DNA from: an uncultured Siphonobacter sp.
Lineage (GTDB): Bacteria; Bacteroidota; Bacteroidia; Cytophagales; Spirosomataceae
DNA length: 64,000 nt
Direction of reading: 5' to 3'
NCBI GenBank assembly: GCA_913775095.1
Contig: CAJYIW010000015.1
Span: forward strand, 80,768-144,767
The position numbers and the translations under genes were made by a program. This document shows positions 9,516 to 17,854 of this stretch, in pieces (the stretch's first letter is position 1; each line of letters starts with the position of its first letter). The notes under the pieces were generated by a model. It was not told the DNA's origin. It ran no database searches and saw nothing but the letters and a program-made list of their open reading frames with translations.

Positions 9516-10553
9516 ATGATTCAATCCAAAGGCAGGCCTACTATGCAAGGCTGGCTTCAGGAAGCCCTGATTTTTGTATTTCTTTTTATTCTCATGTCGC
9601 TCAATGCCTGGAACCAGCTTACTTCCTGGGATGAGTTGAGACGAGCCCTGCTGTATTTTCTGGTTCTGTATGGACAGGCTCAATTTCACCGATTCTTCTT
9701 ATTTCCCCTGTTGTTCAGGCAGCGGATTAAACCCTATATCGCGTATACCGCCTCTGCTTTAGTGTGGGGTAGCCTTCTTTTATACGGAGCAAATTTCTGG
9801 ATTTACCCCGAGCTATGTACGGAAGATGACTGGCAGGAAACCGGTCTTTTTCTATGGGCTACTCATTTCGTTAGCTTACTCGTACTCGTTACCATCTTTC
9901 TTGTGCAACAGTTCTATCAACAACAGCAACAACGCAGTACGGACCAGTTACTTCAACAGGATGAACAAATCCGGTTTTTACACGATCAGTTAAATCCCCA
10001 TTTCTTTTTCAATACCTTAAACAATCTCTACGGCATCAGCCTGCATGAGCCCGACCGAATGCCCAATCTGATCATGCAGTTATCGAAGCTCATGCGGTAT
10101 CAGGTGGAAAGCAGTCGCCGCTCGCTGGTTTCCCTCCCACAGGAAATAGAATTCATTACCAGTTACATTACCCTGGAACGGGAACGATTAGGGAAACGGT
10201 GCCAGATTACGTATCATCATCCGCCCGAAGATCGTTCGCTTCAAGCGTTGCAGGTCGCTCCGCTCCTATTGATGCCACTCGTCGAAAATGCCTTTAAGCA
10301 TGGGACTACTGACATTACCGGTTGTTTCGTGTACCTCTCCCTGGAGTTACAAGGCCATGAGCTGGTGTTACTGATTGAAAACTCACGGCCTTCCCACAAA
10401 CCTCAAGCAGAATCGACCGGGGTAGGTTTGCAAAACACCAGGCAACGGCTGGAGATGCTGTATCCCAATCAGCATGAACTCGTTTTAAGGGAGCAACCCG
10501 ATCGATTTATCACTCAATTAAGAATCCATTTAGCCGATCCAGCCCATGCCTAG
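9516..10553 (+). CDS. LytS/YehU-type sensor histidine kinase
   Basis: 345 residues from the ATG at 9516; a TTG nine codons earlier extends the frame but is unlikely as start. Four membrane segments fill roughly the first 140 residues and leave no periplasmic sensor domain. A short coiled-coil linker (QQFYQQQQQRSTDQLLQQD) leads to the His_kinase domain with the phospho-acceptor motif LNPHFFFNTLNNL near residue 160, and the ATPase N-box is LMPLVENAFKHG near 255. It overlaps the response-regulator gene by 8 bp, so the pair is translationally coupled. It is divergent from the TonB receptor at 9339, which it may control; that link is inferred from layout only. Confidence 0.92.
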   Translation: MIQSKGRPTMQGWLQEALIFVFLFILMSLNAWNQLTSWDELRRALLYFLVLYGQAQFHRFFLFPLLFRQRIKPYIAYTASALVWGSLLLYGANFWIYPELCTEDDWQETGLFLWATHFVSLLVLVTIFLVQQFYQQQQQRSTDQLLQQDEQIRFLHDQLNPHFFFNTLNNLYGISLHEPDRMPNLIMQLSKLMRYQVESSRRSLVSLPQEIEFITSYITLERERLGKRCQITYHHPPEDRSLQALQVAPLLLMPLVENAFKHGTTDITGCFVYLSLELQGHELVLLIENSRPSHKPQAESTGVGLQNTRQRLEMLYPNQHELVLREQPDRFITQLRIHLADPAHA

Positions 10554-11259
10554 CCGATTACGATGTTTAATTGTGGATGATGAAATGGCCGCTCACTATG
10601 TATTGCAGCATTATTTGGAGAAGGTCGATCAGTTAGAACTTGTAGGGAATTGCTACGATGCCCTGGAAGCCATTAACTTCCTGCACCGACAACCCGTTGA
10701 TGTGCTGTTTCTGGATATCAACATGCCCCAGGTTACGGGCTTACAACTCCTGCAATCGCTGGCTCATCCGCCCCGCGTTATTTTAACGACCGCTTATTCA
10801 GCATTTGCCCTGGAAAGCTATGAGTATGGGGTGGTCGACTATTTACTCAAACCCATTGAACTGCCCCGTTTCCTGAAAGCGATTGACAAAGTAGTAGCCT
10901 CCCTGGAAACCAGCAGGAAGCAGGAAACAACCGAAGTGTTGCCCCCGCAAGCTCTGGTACTAAAAGTAGATACGGACTGGGTTCGCATTCCCTATAGCGA
11001 GTTGGAATACATTCAAAGCTGGGGAAATTACATCAAGTTGTTCACTGCTCAGCAAATGTATCTGGCGACGATGACAATGACTGAAGTGGAGCGTCGATTA
11101 CCTTCGAGTCAATTCATGCGAATTCATAAATCGTACCTGATTGCTCTCTCTAAGATAGACCGGATGAGTGGGAATGAAGTATTTATGGGTAAAGCTGTGC
11201 TGCCCGTTGGAGTGACTTACCGCCGGGAACTACTCGATAGGCTGAGAGAAATCCAATGA
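10546..11259 (+). CDS. LytTR-type response regulator
   Basis: 237 residues. The receiver domain spans about 1-120 with the acidic pair LIVDDE, the phospho-acceptor Asp in VDVLFLDINMPQ (about residue 56), Thr in ILTTAYS and Lys in VDYLLKPI. The LytTR DNA-binding domain follows (about 140-237) with LEYIQSWGNYIKLFT and FMRIHKSYLIAL. Such regulators bind direct repeats upstream of target promoters. The gene overlaps the kinase gene by 8 bp, and a hairpin lies about 160 bp downstream. It is closely similar in layout to the regulator at 22168-22881. Confidence 0.93.
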   Translation: MPSRLRCLIVDDEMAAHYVLQHYLEKVDQLELVGNCYDALEAINFLHRQPVDVLFLDINMPQVTGLQLLQSLAHPPRVILTTAYSAFALESYEYGVVDYLLKPIELPRFLKAIDKVVASLETSRKQETTEVLPPQALVLKVDTDWVRIPYSELEYIQSWGNYIKLFTAQQMYLATMTMTEVERRLPSSQFMRIHKSYLIALSKIDRMSGNEVFMGKAVLPVGVTYRRELLDRLREIQ

Positions 11260-11662
11260 TTTACATTACATGATCATCCAAGTACTTGGAAAATGGGAGC
11301 CTAAGAAACACCAGTCAGGACGACTGGCGTAAGTAAATTATCACTGAAAACTACCGGTTTTAAAACCGAAAATTTCACACTACTTACCTGAAGTCCGGCT
11401 CCAGTGACACGTGTATTTCCGAGTCTTTACCTCACCCGTCCAGGTGTCGCGGGTTGAGGTAAAGACTCGTGAAGGTGCTTCCGTACGTTTAGTAACGGAC
11501 CAGGCAATACGTCTGGATTTAATCTCCATAGCTTACTTTCAGCAGGCAGATCCCCTTCCATTTGGTAAGTCAAAGAAACACCTCTCGCCTGGTATTCTCA
11601 CTCGCGTCATTTTTGAGGGTCAATACCGTTTGAAAGGTTATGAATTAGCTTGAGTAAGTCAG
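11260..11662. other. Gene-free spacer of 403 bp
   Basis: Lies between the stops of two converging genes. It contains the hairpin at 11420-11469. The only open frame (11411-11653) begins inside that hairpin and has no ribosome-binding site, so I do not call a gene here. Confidence 0.5.
11420..11469. terminator. Bidirectional terminator-like hairpin
   Basis: A 15-bp perfect arm pair (11420-11434 with 11455-11469), extended by CCC/GGG around a single bulged base. It lies between two genes that converge on it. Confidence 0.55.
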
Positions 11663-12196
11663 CTATTCCATTCCAGCTAAAAAATCCATATATAACTTCA
11701 CTCCAAGCGTAAGGTAACTATCTGAAACGTTGTTATCCATTCCATAAAAGGCAAAGGGTGGCTGGTAATTCGCTTTGATGTATTCAAAACTTAATTCGAA
11801 GGGTCTGGTGAGTTCATCGAGCGTATATTTATACTTTCCTGACCCATTCAAATCGCTTTCCTTTACTCCTAAGGATATCGCCAAAGCTATTTTTTTTCCT
11901 TTCATTCGATAGCCACTTTTACTACCATAGGCCCATCCGTGAGTCAATACTTCATCAAGCCATTTCTTCATTAAAGGAGGACAGTTAAACCAATAGTAGG
12001 GGAATTGAAAAACAATGGTGTCATGTTGTTCCACTAACTTTTGTTCCGCTAACACATCGATTTGTTCATTCGGGTACGTCTCGTACAATTGGTGCACAGT
12101 GTACTTTTCAGGGAATTTAAGCAGCTCCGTAACCCATCTTTTATTAATGACGGATTCACTGATTTTAGGATGCACAACGATTACTAACGTTTTCAT
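11663..12196 (-). CDS. NAD(P)H-dependent flavin oxidoreductase, flavodoxin_2/KefF-MdaB-like
   Basis: 177 residues with the flavodoxin-like fold: N-terminal strand MKTLVIVVHPKISESVINKRW, the FQFPYYWFNCPPLMKKWLDEVL segment that lines the FMN site (about 82-103), and the LTHGWAYG segment that follows it. These enzymes use FMN to carry out two-electron reduction of quinones and other electrophiles. The family length is 170-200, so the gene is complete. It is divergent from an HxlR-family regulator 96 bp away with an inverted repeat between them, the classic layout of a quinone or aldehyde-sensing switch; the actual inducer is not visible in the sequence. Confidence 0.9.
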   Translation of the reverse strand: MKTLVIVVHPKISESVINKRWVTELLKFPEKYTVHQLYETYPNEQIDVLAEQKLVEQHDTIVFQFPYYWFNCPPLMKKWLDEVLTHGWAYGSKSGYRMKGKKIALAISLGVKESDLNGSGKYKYTLDELTRPFELSFEYIKANYQPPFAFYGMDNNVSDSYLTLGVKLYMDFLAGME

Positions 12197-12233
12197 TTTA
12201 TGGGTATTGATAAGTGTAAGGCAAAGGTAAGCG

Positions 12234-12276
12234 AGTACCTATTTATTCGTATATTGCCTGCCAATTGTTAGGTACT
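12234..12276. promoter_or_regulatory. Candidate HxlR operator in divergent promoter region
   Basis: Perfect 8-bp inverted repeat AGTACCTA (12234-12241) and TAGGTACT (12269-12276), centres 35 bp apart, between the oxidoreductase and HxlR genes. Known YodB/HypR sites contain TACT/AGTA half-sites, which these arms also contain; operator function is inferred. Confidence 0.5.
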
Positions 12277-12292
12277 ATACAAAATGTAAGTA

Positions 12293-12655
12293 ATGAGTGA
12301 GATCAAGCAAACGTCAACTAATTTTTCCAATAAGCTCGCTCTGAGCGATGAATGCCCGGAAGCGTATGCCTCCACTATTATTGGTGGCCAATGGACTCTG
12401 GTGATCTGTTCCTGGTTACTTGGAGGGAAGCTCAGGTTTGGAGAACTGAAAAAGAAACTACCCAACATTACGGAACGGATGTTAACCTTACAGCTGCGTA
12501 AGCTTGAAGAGAATAAAATAGTCAGCAGGACTGTTTATGCAGAAGTTCCACCACGTGTGGAATATGAATTAACACCGATTGGCTACGCTTTGAAATCAGT
12601 AATCAAAGAGCTGGAAGAGTGGGGTGATCGTCATAAGAAACTGATCAGTGAGTAA
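12293..12655 (+). CDS. HxlR family winged-helix transcriptional regulator
   Basis: 120 residues, standard family size. The signature is clear: a conserved N-terminal Cys in DECPEAYA (about residue 22), then GGQWTLVICSWLLGGKLRFGELKK, then ITERMLTLQLRKLEENKIVSRTVY and a wing with PPRVEYELTPIGYAL. In characterised relatives such as YodB and HypR the N-terminal Cys senses quinones, diamide or aldehydes and controls a divergent oxidoreductase, and the divergent oxidoreductase is present here. The ATG at 12293 sits just after the inverted repeat, consistent with autoregulation. Confidence 0.93.
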   Translation: MSEIKQTSTNFSNKLALSDECPEAYASTIIGGQWTLVICSWLLGGKLRFGELKKKLPNITERMLTLQLRKLEENKIVSRTVYAEVPPRVEYELTPIGYALKSVIKELEEWGDRHKKLISE

Positions 12656-12721
12656 CTTAGGCAGGCAGCTGAAATTTTCCAGGTTATGGTTGATGAGTCA
12701 CTTATTTTAGATGTACGCCGG

Positions 12722-12842
12722 TAAAAAGTTAACCTTGATATTGATACCTGGAACTGATATCTTTGCCAGGCAAGCAGCACATGAATAAATACGGCCTATT
12801 TCAAAGGTTACTCCAGGGTATCCTTCTGAAATAGGTTTTTTA
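12722..12842 (+). repeat. Dispersed intergenic element, copy 1 (with terminal hairpin)
   Basis: About 120 bp that recurs, diverged, at 20820-20945 (opposite strand) and 34950-35041. The 5' part has GTAAAAAGTTAACC and AGCAGCACATGAATA; the 3' end is a hairpin, CCTATTTC...GAAATAGG (12796-12835), followed by a run of T. No open frame covers it. Between the HxlR gene and the 3' end of the LysR gene. Confidence 0.65.
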
Positions 12843-12938
12843 ATACATCACTGTTTTTAGCGTATAAAGGCAACAGATTTATTTAATGTGATTGAATTGA
12901 TTCACCTGATAAAAACCTATGGAATTCAGTATGAATCT

Positions 12939-13820
12939 TTATTGCCAGGGTTTATTGCTATGATTGCGATATACCTCAATAAATGTGTTCAAAGCTTTCG
13001 AGGGCCGTTTATCTTTTCTGAATACCAGAACCGTGTGCATCGTTCCAAGCTCTTTATTCAGGCCATGGGTGGCAATTTTTCGGGCTGCATAATAGTTGGA
13101 CATGACTTCTTCAGGCAACAGGCTTATGCCAAGACCGGCTTCCACGAAATTGACAATTCCCTCCATAGAATTAAGTTCCGTGCTTTTATACTGGACAATG
13201 CCTTTGGAGCTTAGCCAGGATTCGAGTCGTGACCGAAATACACAGCCCTGACCAAACACCACGATGTTTAGCGGATGCCTGCCCAATAGTTCTTCCAGTT
13301 TCGGCCCCTGCCTGGCGGTTAAAATGACCAGCTGTTCTTCCCTGACTGGCACCTGATCCAGTCCGGCAACGTTAACGGGTCCTGATACAAATGCGGCGTC
13401 GAGATCAAAGTTCAATACCTCATGCAGTAACGCTTGCCTCATGTGGGATTTGAACTCCAGTTCAACCTGGGGATAATGTTCATGAAAGTAATGGAGTATT
13501 TCCGGAGCTTTTAAAGCCATCGTTGTTTCGATACAACCAATTCTCAGGGTACCACCCAAAGTATCCATATGTTGGATATTGCTTTTAGCCTCCGCGATTA
13601 ACTGGCTGATCTGCTTGCAATACTCCATGAATATCTTTCCGCTCCCGGTGAGCTCTACCTTCCGGGATGTCCTGGAAAACAACTCTGTTCCGAATTCTTC
13701 TTCCAGACTTTTAATCCTGGCTGTCACATTGGATTGTACCGTAAACGTAGCAGCAGCCGCTTTAGTAAAACTGCCCGTGGAGGCAACGGCCTCAAATATT
13801 TTCAGATCATTCGTATTCAT
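12939..13820 (-). CDS. LysR family transcriptional regulator
   Basis: 293 residues. The N-terminal winged helix-turn-helix is typical (LKIFEAVASTGSFTKAAAA, then VTARIKSLEEEFGTELFSR and VELTGSGKIF), and the two-lobe periplasmic-binding-like effector domain follows from about residue 90 (LRIGCIETTMALKAPEIL). LysR proteins act as tetramers and usually control a divergent gene in response to a small ligand. The divergent gene here is the alpha/beta hydrolase at 14018, 197 bp away, with a 21-bp dyad in between. The start ATG at 13820 agrees with the family. Confidence 0.93.
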   Translation of the reverse strand: MNTNDLKIFEAVASTGSFTKAAAATFTVQSNVTARIKSLEEEFGTELFSRTSRKVELTGSGKIFMEYCKQISQLIAEAKSNIQHMDTLGGTLRIGCIETTMALKAPEILHYFHEHYPQVELEFKSHMRQALLHEVLNFDLDAAFVSGPVNVAGLDQVPVREEQLVILTARQGPKLEELLGRHPLNIVVFGQGCVFRSRLESWLSSKGIVQYKSTELNSMEGIVNFVEAGLGISLLPEEVMSNYYAARKIATHGLNKELGTMHTVLVFRKDKRPSKALNTFIEVYRNHSNKPWQ

Positions 13821-13855
13821 ACATACATCATAAATAGTGATTTATTGTATCATAA

Positions 13856-13876
13856 TTAATCGTTTGTAGTGATTAA
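13856..13876. promoter_or_regulatory. Candidate LysR-type operator
   Basis: Perfect dyad TTAATC-N9-GATTAA, which contains the T-N11-A core of LysR sites, placed 36 bp upstream of the lysR-type start and in the region shared with the divergent hydrolase gene. Confidence 0.5.
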
Positions 13877-14017
13877 AGGTCGTGATTAGTTTTGAAAAAA
13901 AAAAAAGAGATGACGAAGCTATACTCTTACGTAAGGACTGCCTTGTTACTAAAATTAGTACGGGTTAGTGATACGTCAACTCCATCCAATCGTTCATTCA
14001 TTGTTAAGTAATCAGCC

Positions 14018-14887
14018 ATGTCCAACTCATCCGTTCAGTACCGTACCATTGAAGTAAAGGGCCTGAACCTGTTTTACCGGGAAGCAGGAAACCCTGAGGC
14101 TCCTACTATCCTTTTACTACACGGGTATCCGACCTCTTCACACATGTTCAGGAATCTGATTCCGATTTTGAGCCAGCAATTTCATGTCATTGCACCGGAT
14201 CTACCCGGATTTGGCTATTCTGACGCACCCGATCACCAGGACTTTGAATACACTTTTGATAATCTTGCCGGAACCATGCAGGGGTTTATGGAGAAGCTTG
14301 GCATGAAACGCCTGGCCCTTTACATTTTCGACTATGGAGCCCCCGTTGGACTGCGACTGGCCATGGCCAATCCGGAAAAAATTACGGGTATCATTTCCCA
14401 AAACGGGAACGCTTACGAAGAAGGCTTAAGTCAGGAATGGAATCCCATACGGCAATACTGGAAAGAGCCAACGCAGGCCAATCGCGAGTCGCTTCGGGAT
14501 TTTGTCTCGGAAAAGGCTACCTGGTTCCAGTATCATGAAGGGGTGCCGGACTCATCACTCATTGCCCCGGAGACCTATACGCTGGATCAGCATTTTCTGG
14601 ACAGGCCGGGCAACATAGAGATACAATTAGACTTGGTGAGAGACTATAAAACCAACGTGGAGCTGTATCCGGCATTCCATCGGTACTTCAGAAAATACCA
14701 GCCCAACTTGTTACTGGTTTGGGGAAACAAAGACCCGTATTTTTTACCCGTGGGAGCGGAAGCCTATAAGAAAGATCTGCCTGAGGCCATCCTGAAATTC
14801 TACGATACAGGGCATTTTGCCCTGGAGACGCATGCCGCAGCAATTGGAAGTGAAATACTTGACTTTATGCATTTGCTGCCCAGGTAG
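14018..14887 (+). CDS. Alpha/beta hydrolase with Asp nucleophile (haloalkane dehalogenase/epoxide hydrolase-like)
   Basis: 289 residues. Oxyanion-hole motif LLHGYPTSSHMF (about 31-42) and APDLPGFGYSDAPD (about 65-78) are typical of the fold. At the nucleophile elbow the sequence is LYIFDYGAPVGLRLA (about 102-116), with Asp rather than the Ser of esterases, as in haloalkane dehalogenases and epoxide hydrolases. The later acid lies around LLLVWGNKDPYF and the catalytic His in DTGHFALETH. These enzymes act through an alkyl- or ester-enzyme intermediate opened by water. The divergent LysR gene is a likely regulator. The substrate cannot be told from the sequence; a serine-type esterase is unlikely. 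Confidence 0.88.
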   Translation: MSNSSVQYRTIEVKGLNLFYREAGNPEAPTILLLHGYPTSSHMFRNLIPILSQQFHVIAPDLPGFGYSDAPDHQDFEYTFDNLAGTMQGFMEKLGMKRLALYIFDYGAPVGLRLAMANPEKITGIISQNGNAYEEGLSQEWNPIRQYWKEPTQANRESLRDFVSEKATWFQYHEGVPDSSLIAPETYTLDQHFLDRPGNIEIQLDLVRDYKTNVELYPAFHRYFRKYQPNLLLVWGNKDPYFLPVGAEAYKKDLPEAILKFYDTGHFALETHAAAIGSEILDFMHLLPR

Positions 14888-14995
14888 CTGAAGTTAACTT
14901 CTGTTCAATCCAGACAGCCTGGTGAAGCTACCGTTCTTACGCTTCATCGTTCAGCTTCCGCTGACCCCTATCTGCCCTTTTAATCCTTCCTAACC

Positions 14996-15083
14996 TTTCA
15001 CAAACGACCCTTTAAAGACCTTTACACGAATAAGAGGCCATTTTACTGAGACATTTTCTACTCTTTAACGGTCGTTTGTGAAA
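14996..15083. repeat. Separated inverted repeat (14-bp arms)
   Basis: Arms TTTCACAAACGACC (14996-15009) and GGTCGTTTGTGAAA (15070-15083) are exact reverse complements 60 bp apart, with a further CTTTAA-type match inside the arms. Lies between the hydrolase gene and the 3' end of the DUF3997-like pseudogene. Confidence 0.5.
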
Positions 15084-15085
15084 TA

Positions 15086-15535
15086 TTATAAATCCCAAGG
15101 ATTTTCTAAAACTAATGAAGGAGGAACCTGCAACTCCTTTTTTTTTCGATCAAATTCTACTTTAGTAAATGGACCGTAGAGTATTCCTTTTCCCTGATGA
15201 TTCAGAATCCAGTAGTTTTCCTTGGCAGCAAAGATCCGCTTGTAGTAAGGATCAGCAGACAGGATACGATCAGCTAAAGCTTCTGCATATACACTCTCGT
15301 ATGGGGTGCGTCTTTGCATACAAACAGAAATTTCCGTTTTGTGAGCCCTTAGATCTGGCACTTGTTTAGCAATGATAAAATCATCGTTGAAGGCTATTTC
15401 TGTAACCTTACCATAGATACTTTTTCGGGTTGTATCCTAAATCATGATCCCGTCGCCATCCCCTCCCCAAAACAAGTATCCGTTAGGCAGATCTACATAC
15501 TAGTCTGCTCCCCCTCCCATAAATCCACTTATCAT
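15086..15535 (-). pseudogene. DUF3997-like protein, broken by two in-frame TAG codons
   Basis: Reading the minus strand from the ATG at 15535 gives a hydrophobic start (MISGFMGGGAD), then a TAG at 15500-15502, YVDLPNGYLFWGGDGDGIMI, a second TAG at 15437-15439, and an unbroken tail of about 115 residues to the stop at 15086. The tail has FNDDFIIAKQ and YWILNHQGKGILYGPFTKVE, the pattern of DUF3997-type proteins (FIIVKQ, YWIID, YGP). The frame is the same throughout, with no shift. The downstream portion alone is open from 15361, but it lacks the N-terminus and a good start. A lipoprotein or membrane-anchored origin is likely. Family identity is by eye. Confidence 0.6.
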
Positions 15536-15604
15536 CAATAATACATACACAAAGAATAGAAGGGACCGGGTACCAGGCAGGAGAAATAGCTTCTGTTTAC
15601 GAGA

Positions 15605-15874
15605 ATGCCTAAGCAACTATTTAATACTTACTTACATAACAGTATTTTGAGCGTTGGAGTCTATTTTTATGAAATTCAAACCGACGCTCGCTTCCAACAA
15701 TTCTCATTGCTCTGCTTACTCCATATTCTGTATGCTCAACAAAGTCAAGCAGACTTTATGGAAATGTACAACGTATTAACTCCGGAAATGGAAAAGACCG
15801 AGATGGCTAATGAAACGCTGCAATTAGCTCCAAAGGCTCTATCAGGTATGAAAAGATCTTTAGATACTATTTAA
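15605..15874 (+). CDS. Possible small hypothetical protein
   Basis: 89 codons from an ATG. The second half (ADFMEMYNVLTPEMEKTEMA) is charged and helical and could be protein-like, but no ribosome-binding site stands out, no family is recognised, and the surroundings are decayed sequence. It may be a gene fragment or a chance frame. The rest of 15536-15974 shows nothing else I can support. Confidence 0.25.
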   Translation: MPKQLFNTYLHNSILSVGVYFYEIQTDARFQQFSLLCLLHILYAQQSQADFMEMYNVLTPEMEKTEMANETLQLAPKALSGMKRSLDTI

Positions 15875-15974
15875 AGGCTTTTATAGGTATACTGTTCTAT
15901 AAACGTTCTATTTGTAAAGAGTTATAGGTAGCGTAATACAGTAACCTTTCTGATAGTGCTTTTATCAATAATAC

Positions 15975-16556
15975 ATGGAGAAATATGTGACTTTAACGGA
16001 TTTACAATTGGTCGATCTTTTAAAAAAAGATGACAGTGATGCATTTTCTGAGATTTATAGTCGATATGCCGTTTTGTTGGTAGGTTTTACAAGCTCCAAA
16101 TTATTTGACCTCGAGGATAGCAGAGATATCATTCACGATGTTTTTGTAAAGCTCTGGCAGGAAAGAAAGCAATTGAAAGTTGACTATGATTTAAAGGCCT
16201 ACCTGTTTAAACTCACCCGCTATCGCATCGTAGACAAAATCCGGAAGAATATCACACGCCAGGAGTACGCAGCAATGGTGAATTCGCTGGCTGTCAGCTA
16301 TGGAGTTACGACTGAGCAGGAAATAGCCGCGAAAGAACTGGCCCAAATTATTGAAACCTCGCTGGATAAATTATCACCACGAGTGAAAGAGGTTTATTTA
16401 TTAAGCCGGGAAGAAAATTTAAGTATTACATAAATTGCTGACAAACTGCAAGTTTCTGAACAAACGGTAAAAAACCAGCTTTCTACTGCTTTAAGACACC
16501 TTCGAGCTTCACTGGCCGTGGCATCTGCCGCTGCGGTAGTGTTCTGGCTTTCCTGA
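15975..16556 (+). pseudogene. ECF (FecI-like) RNA polymerase sigma factor, interrupted by one in-frame TAA
   Basis: The open part (15975-16433) has sigma region 2 (DAFSEIYSRYAVLLVGFTSS, DIIHDVFVKLWQERKQL, LKAYLFKLTRYRIVDKIRK) and the start of region 4 (LSPRVKEVYLLSREENLSIT). A TAA at 16431-16433 then interrupts the region-4 helix-turn-helix; the same frame continues IADKLQVSEQTVKNQLSTAL and ends at TGA 16554-16556. Homologues read LSxKEIA at this point, so the lost residue was probably Glu (GAA to TAA). Without the second half of region 4 the protein could not read a -35 element. The FecR gene follows 139 bp downstream and a FecA-like receptor follows that, so this was a FecI-FecR-receptor transduction unit. 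Confidence 0.8.
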
Positions 16557-16695
16557 ATTCCGCATTACCCGCTCCTTATTCAAGGAGCGTTAGCCATCCC
16601 ATAGGATTGCTGTCATTCTGCACCTCTGAAAAAATAATTCATTTCCCAGTAGTACTATAGGGCATCTCATACGGCTACTGTGAAATGGATAGCCA

Positions 16696-17688
16696 ATGAA
16701 TCGTCATCAACTAGTCGCCTTACTGGACCGTTACGTGAAGGGCGAAACTACAAACGAAGAAAATCAGCTGGTAGAACGCTGGCTGGAAGAGAACGGCAAT
16801 CGCAATCAGGTATGGCAAAGCCTGGATCAATCCGACAAAGATCAATGGCTTTCCAGTGTGCTTAGCGACATTAACAGCACTATTCACCCGGCAGAAGTTA
16901 AAGTGGTGCCACTCCCGCCAACCAAGCGTTGGTTATGGCAACGTATTGCGGCGGCGGCGGCAGTAGTGCTAGTCGTTTTTACGCTGTACCTGCAATGGCC
17001 CTACTGGCAAAGTCTCCTGCATCCGGTGCAGCTCACCGTACTCCACGCCCCCGTTAACCAGAAACAGGTAATCACGCTTGCTGACGGCAGCCGGGTTTGG
17101 ATTAATGCAGGGTCGGAGTTAAGATATCCTAAGACATTTAATGGCAAAATAAGAGAGGTTTACCTTTCCGGCGAAGCATATTTTGATATTCATCATGACC
17201 CTGCAAAACCCTTTATTATTCATACCGGTGAGGTGCGGACAACGGTATTAGGGACGGCTTTTAATATTAAGGAGGACGAAAACAAACATACTGTTCAGGT
17301 TACGGTAACCCGGGGTAAGGTAAGCGTTGCCAATGGCCGTAAACTATTAGGTATACTTATCCCGAATCAGCAGATCAGTTTCAACACCTTAAAAGAGGAA
17401 GCTTCCCAGGCAACGGTTAATGCAGCTGCCGTCATTGCCTGGCAGCAAAGCGATCTGTATTTTGAGGATGTGAGCTTTGGTGAAGCGATTGAGCGATTGC
17501 AACAGCACTTCCAAGTGAAAATTAGTTTCAGGAATGAAAAATTGAAGGACTGCCGTTTTACCGGCACTTCAGCTCATGGAGAAGAATTAGATAAAGTACT
17601 AAGAGTCATGTGTGCTTTTAATAAGGCTACCTATGAGGTCAAGCCGGATGGCAGCATCGTAATAGATGGACCAGGATGCAGTAACTGA
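16696..17688 (+). CDS. FecR family anti-sigma/sigma-regulatory protein
   Basis: 330 residues. The N-terminal cytoplasmic part (about 1-75) has LVALLDRYVKGETTNEENQL and VERWLEEN, typical of Bacteroidota FecR. One membrane segment follows (RWLWQRIAAAAAVVLVVFTL, about 76-95), then the periplasmic FecR domain (LTVLHAPVNQKQVITLADGS, WINAGSELRYPKTF, REVYLSGEAYFDI, FIIHTGEVRTTVLGTAFNI), and a C-terminal DUF4974-like domain (VSFGEAIERLQQHFQVKISF). It would relay the state of the outer-membrane receptor to the sigma factor. The gene is intact, although the sigma gene upstream and the receptor gene downstream both carry in-frame stops. Confidence 0.93.
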   Translation: MNRHQLVALLDRYVKGETTNEENQLVERWLEENGNRNQVWQSLDQSDKDQWLSSVLSDINSTIHPAEVKVVPLPPTKRWLWQRIAAAAAVVLVVFTLYLQWPYWQSLLHPVQLTVLHAPVNQKQVITLADGSRVWINAGSELRYPKTFNGKIREVYLSGEAYFDIHHDPAKPFIIHTGEVRTTVLGTAFNIKEDENKHTVQVTVTRGKVSVANGRKLLGILIPNQQISFNTLKEEASQATVNAAAVIAWQQSDLYFEDVSFGEAIERLQQHFQVKISFRNEKLKDCRFTGTSAHGEELDKVLRVMCAFNKATYEVKPDGSIVIDGPGCSN

Positions 17689-17854
17689 AAACCTAAGATG
17701 CAAAAGATGAACAGTCGCTAAGCCTTATAAATGCTTTCGTGTTCCGGGTAGGATCATAAAGTCAAAATAGCCTGTAAACTGACTGCAATCGGCTTACAGG
17801 CGTTCCGGAAAACCGGAGTTTTAAATAATCGCGTCACTTAAAACATTTAAAAGT

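Noticed and set aside
11411..11653. 80-codon open frame
   Set aside because: Begins inside a strong hairpin, without a good start or ribosome-binding site, and has no family resemblance.
14996..15083. Insertion sequence ends
   Set aside because: Only 60 bp lie between the arms and no transposase is present; kept only as an inverted repeat.
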